53,455 nt of DNA from Candidatus Reconcilbacillus cellulovorans. GTDB lineage: Bacteria; Bacillota; Bacilli; Paenibacillales; Reconciliibacillaceae. Under the pieces are notes generated by a model, which saw only the letters and a program-made list of their open reading frames with translations, was not told the DNA's origin and made no database searches. The stretch is from positions 1-53,455 of the forward strand of contig MOXJ01000018.1 in assembly GCA_002507565.1 (NCBI GenBank). The letters are read 5' to 3'. This document shows, one piece after another, positions 43,016 to 51,815 of the stretch. The position numbers were made by a program, and so were the translations under genes. Within the stretch, counting starts at the first letter, position 1, and the number at the start of each line of letters is the position of its first letter.

Positions 43016-43390
43016 GGACGATGATGCAAACGCAAGTCCGCCGCGGACACCGGCTTTCGCGCCCTCTTGAGCGGGGGCGTTTTTCTTTTGAACAGGCGGC
43101 GGCGAAAACACAAAATAGCTTCTCCAGCCTCCCACGGCATTTCCGGGAATGACGAGAAGTCCGAAAGGCATGGTCCAAAGCATGGACGGCGTAGAAAGCA
43201 TGTGACTGAGTTTCCAAACCAGAAAAACGATGATCAAGGCGTTAAATAATTTATCCAAAACCGGACGTTCTGCAAAATCGGTTTTTTTGAATTTGTGTTT
43301 CATGGCGAAATAACCGGCAACGCCGGATATTCCGACAAGCAGCCAGTCCAGTCGGATCATCAGAAAACCTACTTGCAAAACGTCGGGCAT
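42941..43390 (-). CDS. Small membrane protein, probably 3'-truncated
   Basis: 149 codons from ATG 43390 (AGGAGG 7 bases upstream). Residues 1-93 look like a real membrane protein: a helix at about 8-27, a second at about 45-65 and a third at about 70-85. The remainder is arginine/alanine/serine rich, runs backwards through the terminator of the opposite operon and 75 bases into the dehydrogenase remnant, and looks like read-through after loss of the original end near 43120. It is the last gene of the ccdA operon. Family unknown. Confidence 0.45.
   Translation of the reverse strand: MPDVLQVGFLMIRLDWLLVGISGVAGYFAMKHKFKKTDFAERPVLDKLFNALIIVFLVWKLSHMLSTPSMLWTMPFGLLVIPGNAVGGWRSYFVFSPPPVQKKNAPAQEGAKAGVRGGLAFASSSLHRHAAVDDDRTAGHVGGFVAADK
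43060..43088 (+). terminator. Intrinsic terminator of the gntR operon
   Basis: CGCCCTC / GGGGGCG forms a 7-bp stem (one T-G pair) with a 6-base loop, followed by TTTTTCTTTT. It lies 45 bases after the dehydrogenase stop. Confidence 0.88.
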
Positions 43391-43489
43391 GAACATTCCT
43401 CCTAACCGATCAGTCGCCAGAATTTATCCTCTTTCAACGTCTGTTCCCCCTTAAGTATGCGATCGCCGCTGCGTTCACCGTCACACCCC

Positions 43490-44203
43490 TCAAAATCCCG
43501 TAAACCCGCCGTACAGTTCGATGAGAAAGACCGTAATCTTCGTCATCCGGTCGGTATAAAGCAAAATGCCGATCAGGACCATGAGCGCGCCGCCGATTTT
43601 CATCATCGGTTCCGAATATTTGACGATCCACTTCATTTTCCCGATGAAAAACGCCATGACGAAAAATGGGACGGCAAAGCCCAACGTATAGGCGACGGTA
43701 TATACCAGCGCCTGTTTCGGCTGGGTCATGCCGAGCGTCAACACCGCGGTCAAAATCGGACCGACGCACGGCGTCCAACCGGCGGCATACGTGATTCCGA
43801 CCAAAACGGATCCCGCATATCCGATCGGTTTGCGCTCGAACGTAAAACGCATTTCTTTCATCAGCAGTTTCGGTGTGAACAGGCCGAGCATCATCAAACC
43901 CATGGCGACAACCAAAACTCCACCCAATTTCCGGATGAGATCCCGGTATCCGGAAAACAGCTCTCCGATCCAACCGGCCGACATCCCCAACGCAAAAAAA
44001 ACGACGGAAAACCCAACGATGAAAAAAGCCGTGTGCAACAGCGCCTGCCTCTGGAAAATCCCCCTTCCTTCTTTCAGATCCTTGACCGAAACGCCCGTGA
44101 TGTACGACAGGAACGAAGGATACAAGGGCAAACAGCACGGCGATACAAAAGACAGAAATCCCGCGCCGAAAGCAAGCCACACGGTCAAGTCCGCGGCACT
44201 CAC
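43490..44203 (-). CDS. ccdA: Thiol-disulfide membrane reductant carrier CcdA
   Basis: 237 residues with six membrane helices. The redox cysteines are in FVSPCCLPLYPSF (helix 1) and AGWTPCVGPIL (helix 4), each in the proline-flanked CcdA context. It passes electrons from cytoplasmic thioredoxin to outer-face partners such as ResA. The start is a GTG with GGGGGAA upstream. It is separated from the res operon by 28 kb and sits behind blaI and blaR1-like genes near copper genes, so it may serve repair or metallation of extracytoplasmic copper proteins; that is inference. Confidence 0.92.
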   Translation of the reverse strand: MSAADLTVWLAFGAGFLSFVSPCCLPLYPSFLSYITGVSVKDLKEGRGIFQRQALLHTAFFIVGFSVVFFALGMSAGWIGELFSGYRDLIRKLGGVLVVAMGLMMLGLFTPKLLMKEMRFTFERKPIGYAGSVLVGITYAAGWTPCVGPILTAVLTLGMTQPKQALVYTVAYTLGFAVPFFVMAFFIGKMKWIVKYSEPMMKIGGALMVLIGILLYTDRMTKITVFLIELYGGFTGF

Positions 44204-44247
44204 CCCGCATTCCCCCTTTTTCCACTACGGTACGTAGTGCGAGTGAT

Positions 44248-45102
44248 TCACGCACACCCGCCCATCCCCATGCCCAACACCGCCAACAAAATCGATGCGG
44301 ACGCGATCACCGGTTTCGGTCGCAGGAACGAAATGGAAACGGGCTTGCCCGGATCGAGGACCTGCAAAATCCGGTAGTTAATCGCCGCATCGGCGAAAGA
44401 AACGCCGTCTTCGGCCTTTCGGACCTTCCCGTCCGACAGACGCAACAGCACTTTTCCCAGGTAATATTCCGTCCCCATCTGCCGTATGACATACCGGTCG
44501 GCCAAAAGTTCTTTCCAGATCCTATAGTGCCGTGCCGCGGCTTTGATGATCAGGATATACGCCAACCCCTCGGCGATGACCGCGAGCAAGAAAGATTTGA
44601 GCGGATCGTACCGGCGGCAGTGATATCGTTCATGAAGCAGTACGGCCTCCGCTTCCCGTCCGGAAAACATCCGGAACAATCCCGTCGACACCACGATCCG
44701 GGGTTTGAACAGCCCCATCGTCACGGCCACGAAAGCATCGTCCCGCACCGCCACGAATCGGGTTTTCCAGTGCCGGTATCTGTCGTTCAGCCGCTCGGTC
44801 GATTCGCGGTCCGTTCTCGAACGAATCACCCGCGTCCATTTCCGGGTCGAAACCCATTGCCGGATGATGCGCCACAAAATCCGGCCGACCGTATAGACGA
44901 TCAACAGACGGAACGCCGTCTTGACGAGATCGTGCCCCACTGCGGTCTCGCGCACGACGGCAAGACAATATTGAAACAGATTCCATTGCAACGGCGCGTT
45001 CCAGACCGGATGGACCGCAAACAAACCCATCTGAAACAGAACGAACAAACCGATCAACAACGCGAAACCGAAGGACAATTTGGGCATCAAAACGGATCTC
45101 AT
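44248..45102 (-). CDS. BlaR1-like M56-family membrane metallopeptidase
   Basis: 284 residues. Membrane helices at about 9-29 and 60-80, then a cytoplasmic zinc protease domain with LLHERYHCRRYDP (HExxH as HERYH) and KELLADRYVI, followed by a final helix near residue 270. It lacks the penicillin-binding sensor domain of true BlaR1/MecR1, so the signal is not beta-lactam through that route. It presumably cleaves the BlaI-type repressor encoded just upstream, whose stop it overlaps by 4 bases. Confidence 0.85.
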   Translation of the reverse strand: MRSVLMPKLSFGFALLIGLFVLFQMGLFAVHPVWNAPLQWNLFQYCLAVVRETAVGHDLVKTAFRLLIVYTVGRILWRIIRQWVSTRKWTRVIRSRTDRESTERLNDRYRHWKTRFVAVRDDAFVAVTMGLFKPRIVVSTGLFRMFSGREAEAVLLHERYHCRRYDPLKSFLLAVIAEGLAYILIIKAAARHYRIWKELLADRYVIRQMGTEYYLGKVLLRLSDGKVRKAEDGVSFADAAINYRILQVLDPGKPVSISFLRPKPVIASASILLAVLGMGMGGCA

Positions 45103-45533
45103 GGCGTTTTCCCGCTTTTCATCCGGTCTAATTTTTCCTGAAGTTTGGCGATCAGATTCGGGTCGGCGTCTTCCAGCGCCTCGATCATGTGATGGAGGAC
45201 GATATCGCCGTATTCGCGGACGAGCCCGAACGTGAGCGCCTTCGTCTGCTCGGTTAAAAACTGTTCTTTGGTTTGTACCGGTTCGTAAAGGGAAACCCGG
45301 TATCGTCCCCGCTCTTCAGTCGTTTTCCGCAGCAGCCCCTTCTCCCGCAGTCGATTCATGACCGTCATGACGGCATTGAACGAAATCGGGGCCGCCCGGT
45401 TCAACCGTTCCTGCACCTCCTTAATGCTCAGCCTTCCCGAAGACCAAAGGACATCCATAATCCGGGCTTCGAGCGGGCCGAAAAAACGATTGAGCCCTTC
45501 TTCGGTCATGTTCAGCTTTTTGACTTTCGTCAT
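45099..45533 (-). CDS. BlaI/MecI/CopY-family transcriptional repressor
   Basis: 144 residues: an N-terminal winged helix (about 15-85; LEARIMDVLWSSGRLSIKEV and SFNAVMTVMNRLREKGLL) and a C-terminal dimerisation region where BlaI-type repressors are cut. The pair with an M56 protease is the BlaI-BlaR1 arrangement, but the family also includes copper-sensing CopY. No CopY-type CxC pairs are seen, so direct metal sensing is unlikely. Its ATG overlaps the upstream VTT remnant stop. Palindromic sites upstream of the operon are its probable operators. Confidence 0.9.
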   Translation of the reverse strand: MTKVKKLNMTEEGLNRFFGPLEARIMDVLWSSGRLSIKEVQERLNRAAPISFNAVMTVMNRLREKGLLRKTTEERGRYRVSLYEPVQTKEQFLTEQTKALTFGLVREYGDIVLHHMIEALEDADPNLIAKLQEKLDRMKSGKTP

Positions 45534-45965
45534 GTCCGTCGATCACCGCTTTCATTACGCCTCTTTCTGAACAAAATGTATAACAGAACGAAAAACAGCA
45601 GCGAAACCAGCAACCTGGGGTACCCTTCATTCAGACGGATCAAGTCGTGTCCGACCATGGTTTCCATCGCGACGGAAGGGGCTTTCCCGACAACAGAAAC
45701 CGCGATAAAATCAAAAAACCGCATACGGGAAACCGCGGCGGCAAAGGTAACCACACCCGACGGGATCAACGGCGTAAGACGCGCCAGCAAAACAATCGCC
45801 ATCCGCCGCTTGCGGCTCGCCGCGTTCAGCCTGCGCAACCATTCCCAGTTCTCCTGCTTCACCCGCTTCAGGCCGCCGAATCCGCGAAAACAACGGCGTT
45901 GGCACCGAAATTCCGAACGATCCGAGCCATTCCGCAAAGGCGTCGACAGGGATAAACCCGTCCAT
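45530..45965 (-). pseudogene. Degenerate VTT/TVP38 (DedA-like) membrane protein
   Basis: The frame from ATG 45965 (AAAGGGA upstream) reads MDGFIPVDAFAEWLGSFGIS, a normal VTT-type N-terminus, but stays homologous for only about 25 residues. A different frame continues with FGGLKRVKQENWEWLRRLN, ARLTPLIPSGVVTFAAA and RMRFFDFIAVSVVGK to the stop at 45530, the VTT C-terminal half. Roughly 80 residues with the first membrane helices are deleted and the frame is shifted. It would have been the first gene of the blaI-blaR1-ccdA operon. Confidence 0.65.
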
Positions 45966-46016
45966 CCGTCACGTCCCTTTCGGCGAAGAAGAGGAACGAA
46001 CCGCGCCCAAGACTCG

Positions 46017-46051
46017 CTACACATTGTAGTGTAAATCAAAACGGATGTCAA
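46017..46051 (-). promoter_or_regulatory. Promoter of the blaI operon with BlaI-like operator over the -10
   Basis: On the minus strand TTGACA (46046-46051) and TACAAT (46023-46028) are spaced by exactly 17 bases, a near-consensus sigma-A promoter. The inverted repeat CTACA-N3-TGTAG (46017-46029) covers the -10 box and resembles the TACA/TGTA arms of BlaI/CopY operators. This suggests autorepression of the operon. Confidence 0.75.
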
Positions 46052-46071
46052 CTCGGCCGTCCTCACAACTT

Positions 46072-46093
46072 CTACACATTCCGGTTCTATAAT
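46072..46093 (+). promoter_or_regulatory. Multicopper oxidase promoter -10 with half operator
   Basis: TATAAT at 46088-46093 is preceded at 46072-46080 by CTACACATT, identical to the left part of the operator in the divergent blaI promoter. No good -35 is present, so an activator or weak promoter is possible. Confidence 0.5.
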
Positions 46094-46137
46094 CGATCTC
46101 GAAGACACCGCAAAGACAATAGAACGGAGGGAATACC

Positions 46138-47700
46138 ATGATCAACGGTTGGAAACTGAAGGGAGCCGCTGCGGTCGGAGCCATCGCCGTGTTGCTGGCG
46201 GGCTGTTTCAACTCCGGCGGAAATTCGATGGGCGGCATGGATCACTCCAACATGAAGATGAATATGGGGGATACGGAGAACACGAAGCAAAATCAAACCA
46301 ATACGACGACCAAAACGGCGGTGATGACCGGTAAAGAGTTCACACTGACGGCGAAAGCAGGTAATCAAGAGCTGGGACCCGGAAAAATACTTCCGGTATG
46401 GACATTCAACAATTCTGTCCCTGGTCCGGAGATCAGGGTTAAACAAGGAGATACTGTAAAAATTACCCTGAAAAATGAACTTCCCGAGCCGATCTCCATC
46501 CACTGGCACGGTTATCCGGTGCCGAACGCGATGGACGGCGTTCCGGGCGTCACCCAAAACGCGGTTCAACCGGGACAATCGTTCACGTATACGTTCCAGG
46601 CGACCGTCCCCGGAACTTACTGGTACCATTCCCATCAAGACAGCGCCAATCAAGTCGATCGCGGCTTGTACGGGGCGTTTGTCGTCGAACCCAAGGACGA
46701 AGCCGAAGTCGACCGCGATTATACGCTGATCTTGGATGAATGGATCAGCACCGGCATGAACATGTCCGGCGGCAACATGTCGGGATCCATGTCCGGCATG
46801 GACCACGGCAACATGGGCAATATGCAACACAACATGAACATGTACGATTTGTACACGATTAACGGAAAATCCGGCCCGCTCGTCGATAAACTGCCGGTGA
46901 AACAGGGGGAAAAAGTCCGCATTCGGCTCATCAACGCCGGATATATCACCCATCAGATTCATTTGCACGGACATGAATTCAAAATTACGGCAATCGACGG
47001 CCAGCCGCTGAACAATCCGGGCGTCCTCAAAGACCAGGTGGTCGCGGTCGCACCCGGGGAACGCTACGATATCGAGTTCGAGGCCGACAATCCCGGCCAA
47101 TGGTTCATCGAAGCCCACGGAGACAACGAAGCCGTCAAAGGGATGAAAGCCGTCGTCGCTTATGAAGGCGAAGCCGGCGGAACGGATCAACCGAACGAAA
47201 AGGCGCAACTGGCGGCGGTCGATCTCACCCGTTACGGTCAGCCCGCGACCGCGAATTTCACCCTGGATCAAAAATATACGCTGGAATACACGATGTATTT
47301 AAACACGGAAACCCGGAACGGACAAACCGTTTATACGATTAACGGAAAAACGTTTCCGAATACGGAACCGATTCAAGTCAAAAAAGGGGATACCGTCAAA
47401 GTCCGTATCGTCAACAATTCCAAGACGGACGATCATCCGATGCATCTGCACGGACACTTCTTCCAAGTCTTGAGCAAAAACGGGAAACCTTTTGAAGGGA
47501 CCCCGATCATCAAAGACACGCTGAACCTGAAACCGGGAGACGAATACGTCGTCGCTTTCCGTGCGGACAATGAAGGAAACTGGATGTTCCACTGCCACGA
47601 TCTGCATCACGCATCGGCCGGGATGGTGACGGAAGTCCAGTACACGGATTATCAACCCCATTTTACCCCGGATCCGAAAGCCGGCAACAAGCCGGAATGA
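46138..47700 (+). CDS. Multicopper oxidase lipoprotein
   Basis: 520 residues with a lipoprotein signal (lipobox LLAGC, Cys 22) so it is anchored outside the membrane. Three cupredoxin domains; all copper ligands are present: HWHG, HSH, HPMHLHGH and HCHDLHHASAGM (type 1 His-Cys-His with axial Met). Methionine/histidine-rich stretches occur after the lipobox (SMGGMDHSNMKMNM) and at about 205-237 (MNMSGGNMSGSMSGMDHGN), like the Cu(I)-binding inserts of CueO/CopA oxidases. It probably oxidises Cu(I) to the less toxic Cu(II). GGAGGG precedes the ATG. GC content is visibly lower than in the housekeeping genes. Confidence 0.93.
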   Translation: MINGWKLKGAAAVGAIAVLLAGCFNSGGNSMGGMDHSNMKMNMGDTENTKQNQTNTTTKTAVMTGKEFTLTAKAGNQELGPGKILPVWTFNNSVPGPEIRVKQGDTVKITLKNELPEPISIHWHGYPVPNAMDGVPGVTQNAVQPGQSFTYTFQATVPGTYWYHSHQDSANQVDRGLYGAFVVEPKDEAEVDRDYTLILDEWISTGMNMSGGNMSGSMSGMDHGNMGNMQHNMNMYDLYTINGKSGPLVDKLPVKQGEKVRIRLINAGYITHQIHLHGHEFKITAIDGQPLNNPGVLKDQVVAVAPGERYDIEFEADNPGQWFIEAHGDNEAVKGMKAVVAYEGEAGGTDQPNEKAQLAAVDLTRYGQPATANFTLDQKYTLEYTMYLNTETRNGQTVYTINGKTFPNTEPIQVKKGDTVKVRIVNNSKTDDHPMHLHGHFFQVLSKNGKPFEGTPIIKDTLNLKPGDEYVVAFRADNEGNWMFHCHDLHHASAGMVTEVQYTDYQPHFTPDPKAGNKPE

Positions 47701-47715
47701 CCGGCCCGTCGCGCG

Positions 47716-47749
47716 GGCGGGGAACGGAAAACCGTTCCCTGCCTTTTTT
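47716..47749 (+). terminator. Intrinsic terminator after the multicopper oxidase gene
   Basis: GGCGGGGAACGG / CCGTTCCCTGCC pair with one mismatch around an AAAA loop, followed by TTTTTT. It separates the oxidase gene from the convergent copA. Confidence 0.9.
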
Positions 47750-47755
47750 ATACGG

Positions 47756-49975
47756 TCAAGATCCGAGTTTCACCCGCTGCAGCCGAAGCGCGTTCAGCAC
47801 AACCGACACGGAACTGAACGCCATCGCCGCGCCGGCGATCCATGGAGCCAGAAGTCCGATCGCGGCGATCGGAATGCCGAGCGAGTTGTAGACGAGCGCC
47901 CAGAACAAGTTTTGTTTGACGTTCGTCATCGTCTTCCGGCTCATGTCGACGGCGTCCGCAATGCTGTTCAGATCGCCGCGCATCAGCGTCACGTCGGCCG
48001 CCTCCATCGCCACGTCGGTCCCGGTGCCGATCGCCATGCCGATATCCGCAGCGGCCAATGCGGGAGCGTCGTTGATGCCGTCGCCGACCATGGCCACTTT
48101 TTTGCCTTCGGCCTGCAGTTTCCGGATCACTTCCACCTTGCCCTCGGGCAGAACTTCGGCAAGCACGCGATCGATTCCGAGCTGTCTTGCGATCGCCCGG
48201 GCCGTGCGTTCATTGTCGCCGGTCACCATCACCACTTCGATTCCCAGACTTTTGAGGCGTTCGATCGCTTTTTTGGACGTTTCCTTCACCGTATCCGCCA
48301 CGGCGATGATCCCGGCGTATTTGCGGTCCGCCGCGACCAGCATGGCCGTCTTCCCGTCTTCTTCCAGACGCTCCATCTCCGCCAGCGCTGCGTCCGGAAC
48401 GCTCACCCCCGAGCGCGCCATCCATCTGCGCGTGCCGACGAGAATTTCGCGTCCCTCCACGACGGCGCGTATGCCGTATCCCGGGATCGCCTCGAACGCA
48501 TCGGAAGCCGGCAGGTCGATCCCTCTTGCGAGAGCGCCGCCGACGACGGCTTCGGCAAGCGGATGTTCGGAATTTTTCTCTGCGGCTCCGACCCACCTGA
48601 GCAAGGTCGGTTCGTCGGTATCCGCTGCGATCACGTCCGTCAGTTCCGGTTTTCCTTTTGTAATCGTTCCTGTTTTATCCAGAACGACGGTTTGGACGCG
48701 ATGGGTCGATTCCAGATGTTCCCCGCCTTTGAACAGGATTCCGAATTCCGCGGCGCGTCCCGAACCGGCCATAATCGACGTCGGCGTGGCGAGCCCCAAG
48801 GCGCACGGACAAGCGATCACCAAAACGGCGATCGCCTTTTCCAGAGCGCCGCCGAAATCCCCCGGGTCGACCGCCGAATACCAAAGCAAAAATGTCACAA
48901 AGGCTATTGCGACGACGACGGGAACAAAGACGCCGGAGATTCGATCCGCAATCCGCTGGATCGGCGCTTTCGAGCCCTGCGCTTCCTCCACCACTCGGAT
49001 GATCTGGGCCAGGGCGGTCTCTTTTCCGACCCGGGTCGCTTTCACTTTCAGCGTGCCGTTTTTATTGATGGTCGCGCCGATCACGGTATCGCCCGCTCTC
49101 TTTTCCACCGGAATGCTTTCGCCTGTCAGCATCGACTCGTCGACCGAGGAGACGCCTTCCAATACTTCACCGTCGACCGGAATTTTCTCACCCGGCTTCA
49201 CAATCAAAACGTCGCCGACCACCACATCCTCGACCGGAATCGTGACTTCCCGCCCGTCGCGCACCACCAGGGCCGTTTTCGCTTGAAGTCCCATGAGCGC
49301 TTTGATCGCTTCCGACGTCCGGCCTTTGGCCAGAGCTTCAAGCCATTTTCCCAGAATGATCAGCGTAATCAAAATCGCGCTGATCTCGTAATACATCGCC
49401 GGATTGTCGCTCCGCTCCGCCGCGCGCGTCCATTCCAGCGTCAGAACCAGACTGTAAAAATAAGCGGCGGAAGTGCCGAGCGCCACGAGCACGTCCATAT
49501 TGGCGCTTCTGTTGCGCAGCGCCTTAAACGCGCCGACGTAAAACTGTTTCCCGATGACGAATTGTACCGGCGTCGCCAGGGCGAACTGCACCCAAGGGTT
49601 CATGAACCAGTCCGGAACCCGGATAAAAGCGGCGAACGAAGAATGGCCGACCATCGCCCAAAGCAACGGGAACGAAAGAACGGCCGAAACGATAAATTTT
49701 CGCTTTTGAATCGAAATTTCTTTTTTGCGATGATCTTCCTGATCCTTTTGTTCCTCTTTTCGGACGGCTTTATAACCCAGCTGTTCAATTTTTTTGATCA
49801 TGTCGGCAACCGAAACGTCGGCGGGAGAATACTCCACATGTGCGGTTTCCGTCGCGAAATTGACGTTCGCCTTGACGACGCCGGGCATGCGGTTCAATCC
49901 TTTTTCGATCCGGTTCGCGCAGGCGGCGCAGGTCATGCCGGTAATCCGCAGGTCGACCGACGCTTTGGCCGTCAT
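47756..49975 (-). CDS. copA: Copper(I)-exporting P-type ATPase
   Basis: 739 residues. One N-terminal heavy-metal domain (GMTCAAC near residue 14; most Bacillus CopA have two), eight membrane helices with CPC in [13 protein letters not shown], phosphorylation motif [17 protein letters not shown] and hinge [16 protein letters not shown]. It pumps Cu(I) out of the cytoplasm. ATG 49975 overlaps the copZ stop (ATGA) with GAGGTG upstream; an ORF extension to 50140 is antisense-like noise inside copZ. The third gene of csoR-copZ-copA. Confidence 0.95.
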   Translation of the reverse strand: MTAKASVDLRITGMTCAACANRIEKGLNRMPGVVKANVNFATETAHVEYSPADVSVADMIKKIEQLGYKAVRKEEQKDQEDHRKKEISIQKRKFIVSAVLSFPLLWAMVGHSSFAAFIRVPDWFMNPWVQFALATPVQFVIGKQFYVGAFKALRNRSANMDVLVALGTSAAYFYSLVLTLEWTRAAERSDNPAMYYEISAILITLIILGKWLEALAKGRTSEAIKALMGLQAKTALVVRDGREVTIPVEDVVVGDVLIVKPGEKIPVDGEVLEGVSSVDESMLTGESIPVEKRAGDTVIGATINKNGTLKVKATRVGKETALAQIIRVVEEAQGSKAPIQRIADRISGVFVPVVVAIAFVTFLLWYSAVDPGDFGGALEKAIAVLVIACPCALGLATPTSIMAGSGRAAEFGILFKGGEHLESTHRVQTVVLDKTGTITKGKPELTDVIAADTDEPTLLRWVGAAEKNSEHPLAEAVVGGALARGIDLPASDAFEAIPGYGIRAVVEGREILVGTRRWMARSGVSVPDAALAEMERLEEDGKTAMLVAADRKYAGIIAVADTVKETSKKAIERLKSLGIEVVMVTGDNERTARAIARQLGIDRVLAEVLPEGKVEVIRKLQAEGKKVAMVGDGINDAPALAAADIGMAIGTGTDVAMEAADVTLMRGDLNSIADAVDMSRKTMTNVKQNLFWALVYNSLGIPIAAIGLLAPWIAGAAMAFSSVSVVLNALRLQRVKLGS

Positions 49976-50175
49976 GATTGCACCTCGTACCCTTGCTCTT
50001 CGATGGCCGATTTGATGGCTTCCAGACTGACTTTCGTTTCGTCGTACCGAACCTGAACGGAACCGCTCGCCAAATCGGCTTTCCCTTCCGCCCCGATCTT
50101 TTTCAAAGCTCCTTCGACGGACTGAACGCAATGGCTGCACGACATTCCGCGGACGCGCAAGGTTTCGGTTCTCAT
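49972..50175 (-). CDS. copZ: Copper chaperone CopZ
   Basis: 67 residues, one HMA domain with the Cu(I) site GMSCSHC near residue 10. It carries Cu(I) to CopA and can also load CsoR. ATG 50175 gives the standard length and has GGGGAGGG 10 bases upstream; an ATG at 50202 overlapping the csoR stop is possible and would add nine residues. Confidence 0.92.
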   Translation of the reverse strand: MRTETLRVRGMSCSHCVQSVEGALKKIGAEGKADLASGSVQVRYDETKVSLEAIKSAIEEQGYEVQS

Positions 50176-50198
50176 GAGGAGTTTTCCCTCCCCGACGG

Positions 50199-50540
50199 TC
50201 ATGATTTGAGAAGTTTGCTCATGGTTTTCAACAGTTCCTCGACGACTTCAAGATCTCCGTCCCGAATGCGCTCCACGACGCAACTTTTCATGTGCGCCGC
50301 AAGCAGCTGTTTCCCGACGCCGTTCAGCGCCGACTGAACCGCGGCAATCTGGTTCAAGACATCGTCGCAATAAGTATCTTTTTCAATCATCCCCTTTATT
50401 CCCCGAATTTGTCCCTCGATCCGGTTGAGACGGGCGAGCAAGTCCGCCTTGATTTTATCGGAATGATGACTTTTCCGTCCGTCGTTTGCCGGGCAATGTC
50501 GTTCTGCTTCGCTGATTTCGAGCTCATGCGCGGCTTCCAC
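50199..50540 (-). CDS. csoR: Copper-sensing repressor CsoR
   Basis: 113 residues, all-helical CsoR/RcnR fold. Cu(I) ligands are in DTYCDDVL (Cys) and HMKSC (His and Cys), the C-H-C set of true Cso[18 protein letters not shown] is the DNA-contact helix region. The N-terminus has an additional histidine/cysteine-containing stretch (about 1-30). Start GTG 50540 has AAGGGGGT 7 bases upstream; a TTG at 50558 lacks one. It represses csoR-copZ-copA until copper binds. Confidence 0.93.
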   Translation of the reverse strand: MEAAHELEISEAERHCPANDGRKSHHSDKIKADLLARLNRIEGQIRGIKGMIEKDTYCDDVLNQIAAVQSALNGVGKQLLAAHMKSCVVERIRDGDLEVVEELLKTMSKLLKS

Positions 50541-50563
50541 GCCGTTCACCCCCTTCAATGTTT

Positions 50564-50592
50564 ATAGTATACCCCTGTATGGTATTTGTCAA
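50564..50592 (-). promoter_or_regulatory. csoR-copZ-copA promoter with CsoR operator
   Basis: On the minus strand a consensus TTGACA (50587-50592) and TACTAT (50564-50569) are 17 bases apart. The spacer is filled by ATACCATACAGGGGTAT (50569-50585), an inverted repeat of ATACC/GGTAT with a G tract, the usual CsoR box layout. Binding would block the promoter. Confidence 0.85.
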
Positions 50593-50611
50593 TACCGTGA
50601 GCCGACGCTCG

Positions 50612-51673
50612 TCAATCCCCGCTGAGAACCATCAATCGTTCATCGACCAGCCTAAATCTCGATCTAGAGTTCGCTTCCCCGAAAAACGCCTCGATGATCC
50701 CATCCTCCGACACCACGACCGAGTATGCGCCGAGCGCTTCGTTCAAAGAAGCGGAAAGAATTTGATTGTCTTCGGCTTTCAGAACAATCGTCTCGACAAC
50801 CGCCGATCCGCTGGATGCAACGATCTCCCGTTGTCCGTCCCCATCCAAATCCATTTCCCTTGCATTCATTTGAATTTGCAAAAACAAGGACGGCGTCCCG
50901 TTTTTGACATCGAGATAATCGGTTACCGGACAGGCGGCGCCGCAAAACCCCTCAATTTTGACCAGAGACTGATTTAAAACATTCACTTTTGAAACATGTA
51001 TGCCTTCCGCATGGTCCCCATAACCCACTTCACCTATTTTATACCATTTTCCGCGAACGGAATATGCCGCATATATCCACCAAGGATCCGTATTCATCCG
51101 ATAAAGAACGATCGACGACGCTTCGTCAAGCTTGTCTTCCCGAAGAATCGTCGCCTCCTTTTTATCTGTTTGTTCCAAAGGAGGATAAGTATTTTCAAAC
51201 TTTCTGAATCGAAGCACTCCTTGATCTGAAAACTTCATTTTTCTGTTTTTTGTATAGACTCCAACCGTCCGTTTTTGAGGGTCCCACTCTACTGCAACCC
51301 CGAACGCCTCCGCAACCGACCGGATCGGAACGAAGGTTCTTCCTTTGATCACTTTCGGCGAAACGTCCAGTTCGATCGGCGAACCGTCCCGGTAAGCCGT
51401 CCGTTTGCCTACGGCCAACTTCATTGTACTTCCGCCCTTCGTTACGGTCACGGTGCCGAAGGCGGCATCCCAATCCACGGCCATCCCCAATGCTTCGAAG
51501 ATCGTTCTGCAAGGTAAAAGCACCCGACCATTTTGAACAACCGGCGGGACATCAAGCTGAAACGGCTCGCCGTCAAGAACGACAGTAATCTGCTGAGCGG
51601 CGGACACACCGGTCGGAAAACCGGATAGCAAAAATATTCCTAATCCGAAACATATCAATCGTCTTCTCCCCAT
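50612..51673 (-). CDS. Secreted protein with copper amine oxidase N-terminal domains
   Basis: 353 residues with a signal peptide (about 1-25, ending VSA) and two copies of the copper-amine-oxidase N-terminal fold (about 28-75 and 80-145; each with RVLLPCRTIFEALG or RTFVPIRSVAEAFG and a VDWD/VEWD motif). The rest (150-353) is a beta-rich domain with an acidic loop DLDGDGQRE like an EF-hand/FG-GAP calcium loop. Despite the domain name there is no catalytic oxidase part; in bacilli these modules are cell-wall associated. ATG 51673 has AGGAGG 10 bases upstream. Confidence 0.85.
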   Translation of the reverse strand: MGRRRLICFGLGIFLLSGFPTGVSAAQQITVVLDGEPFQLDVPPVVQNGRVLLPCRTIFEALGMAVDWDAAFGTVTVTKGGSTMKLAVGKRTAYRDGSPIELDVSPKVIKGRTFVPIRSVAEAFGVAVEWDPQKRTVGVYTKNRKMKFSDQGVLRFRKFENTYPPLEQTDKKEATILREDKLDEASSIVLYRMNTDPWWIYAAYSVRGKWYKIGEVGYGDHAEGIHVSKVNVLNQSLVKIEGFCGAACPVTDYLDVKNGTPSLFLQIQMNAREMDLDGDGQREIVASSGSAVVETIVLKAEDNQILSASLNEALGAYSVVVSEDGIIEAFFGEANSRSRFRLVDERLMVLSGD

Positions 51674-51815
51674 GGATCTGACACCTCCTATCGAACGTTC
51701 ACGGGGATACTTCAAAAAGGTAACCCCTGTTTAAACTTTACACGATCCCTGAGTGGCATCAAAGACGTCTCGATCGTCGAAGCAAATCTGATGTCGAAAC
51801 AGTATCAGCAAAGAG

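Noticed and set aside
51674-51815. Gene in the gap between the copper-amine-oxidase-domain gene and the AT-rich block
   Set aside because: The plus-strand frame here is short, lacks a start and ribosome site, and resembles no family; it is treated as intergenic and as the edge of the AT-rich insertion.
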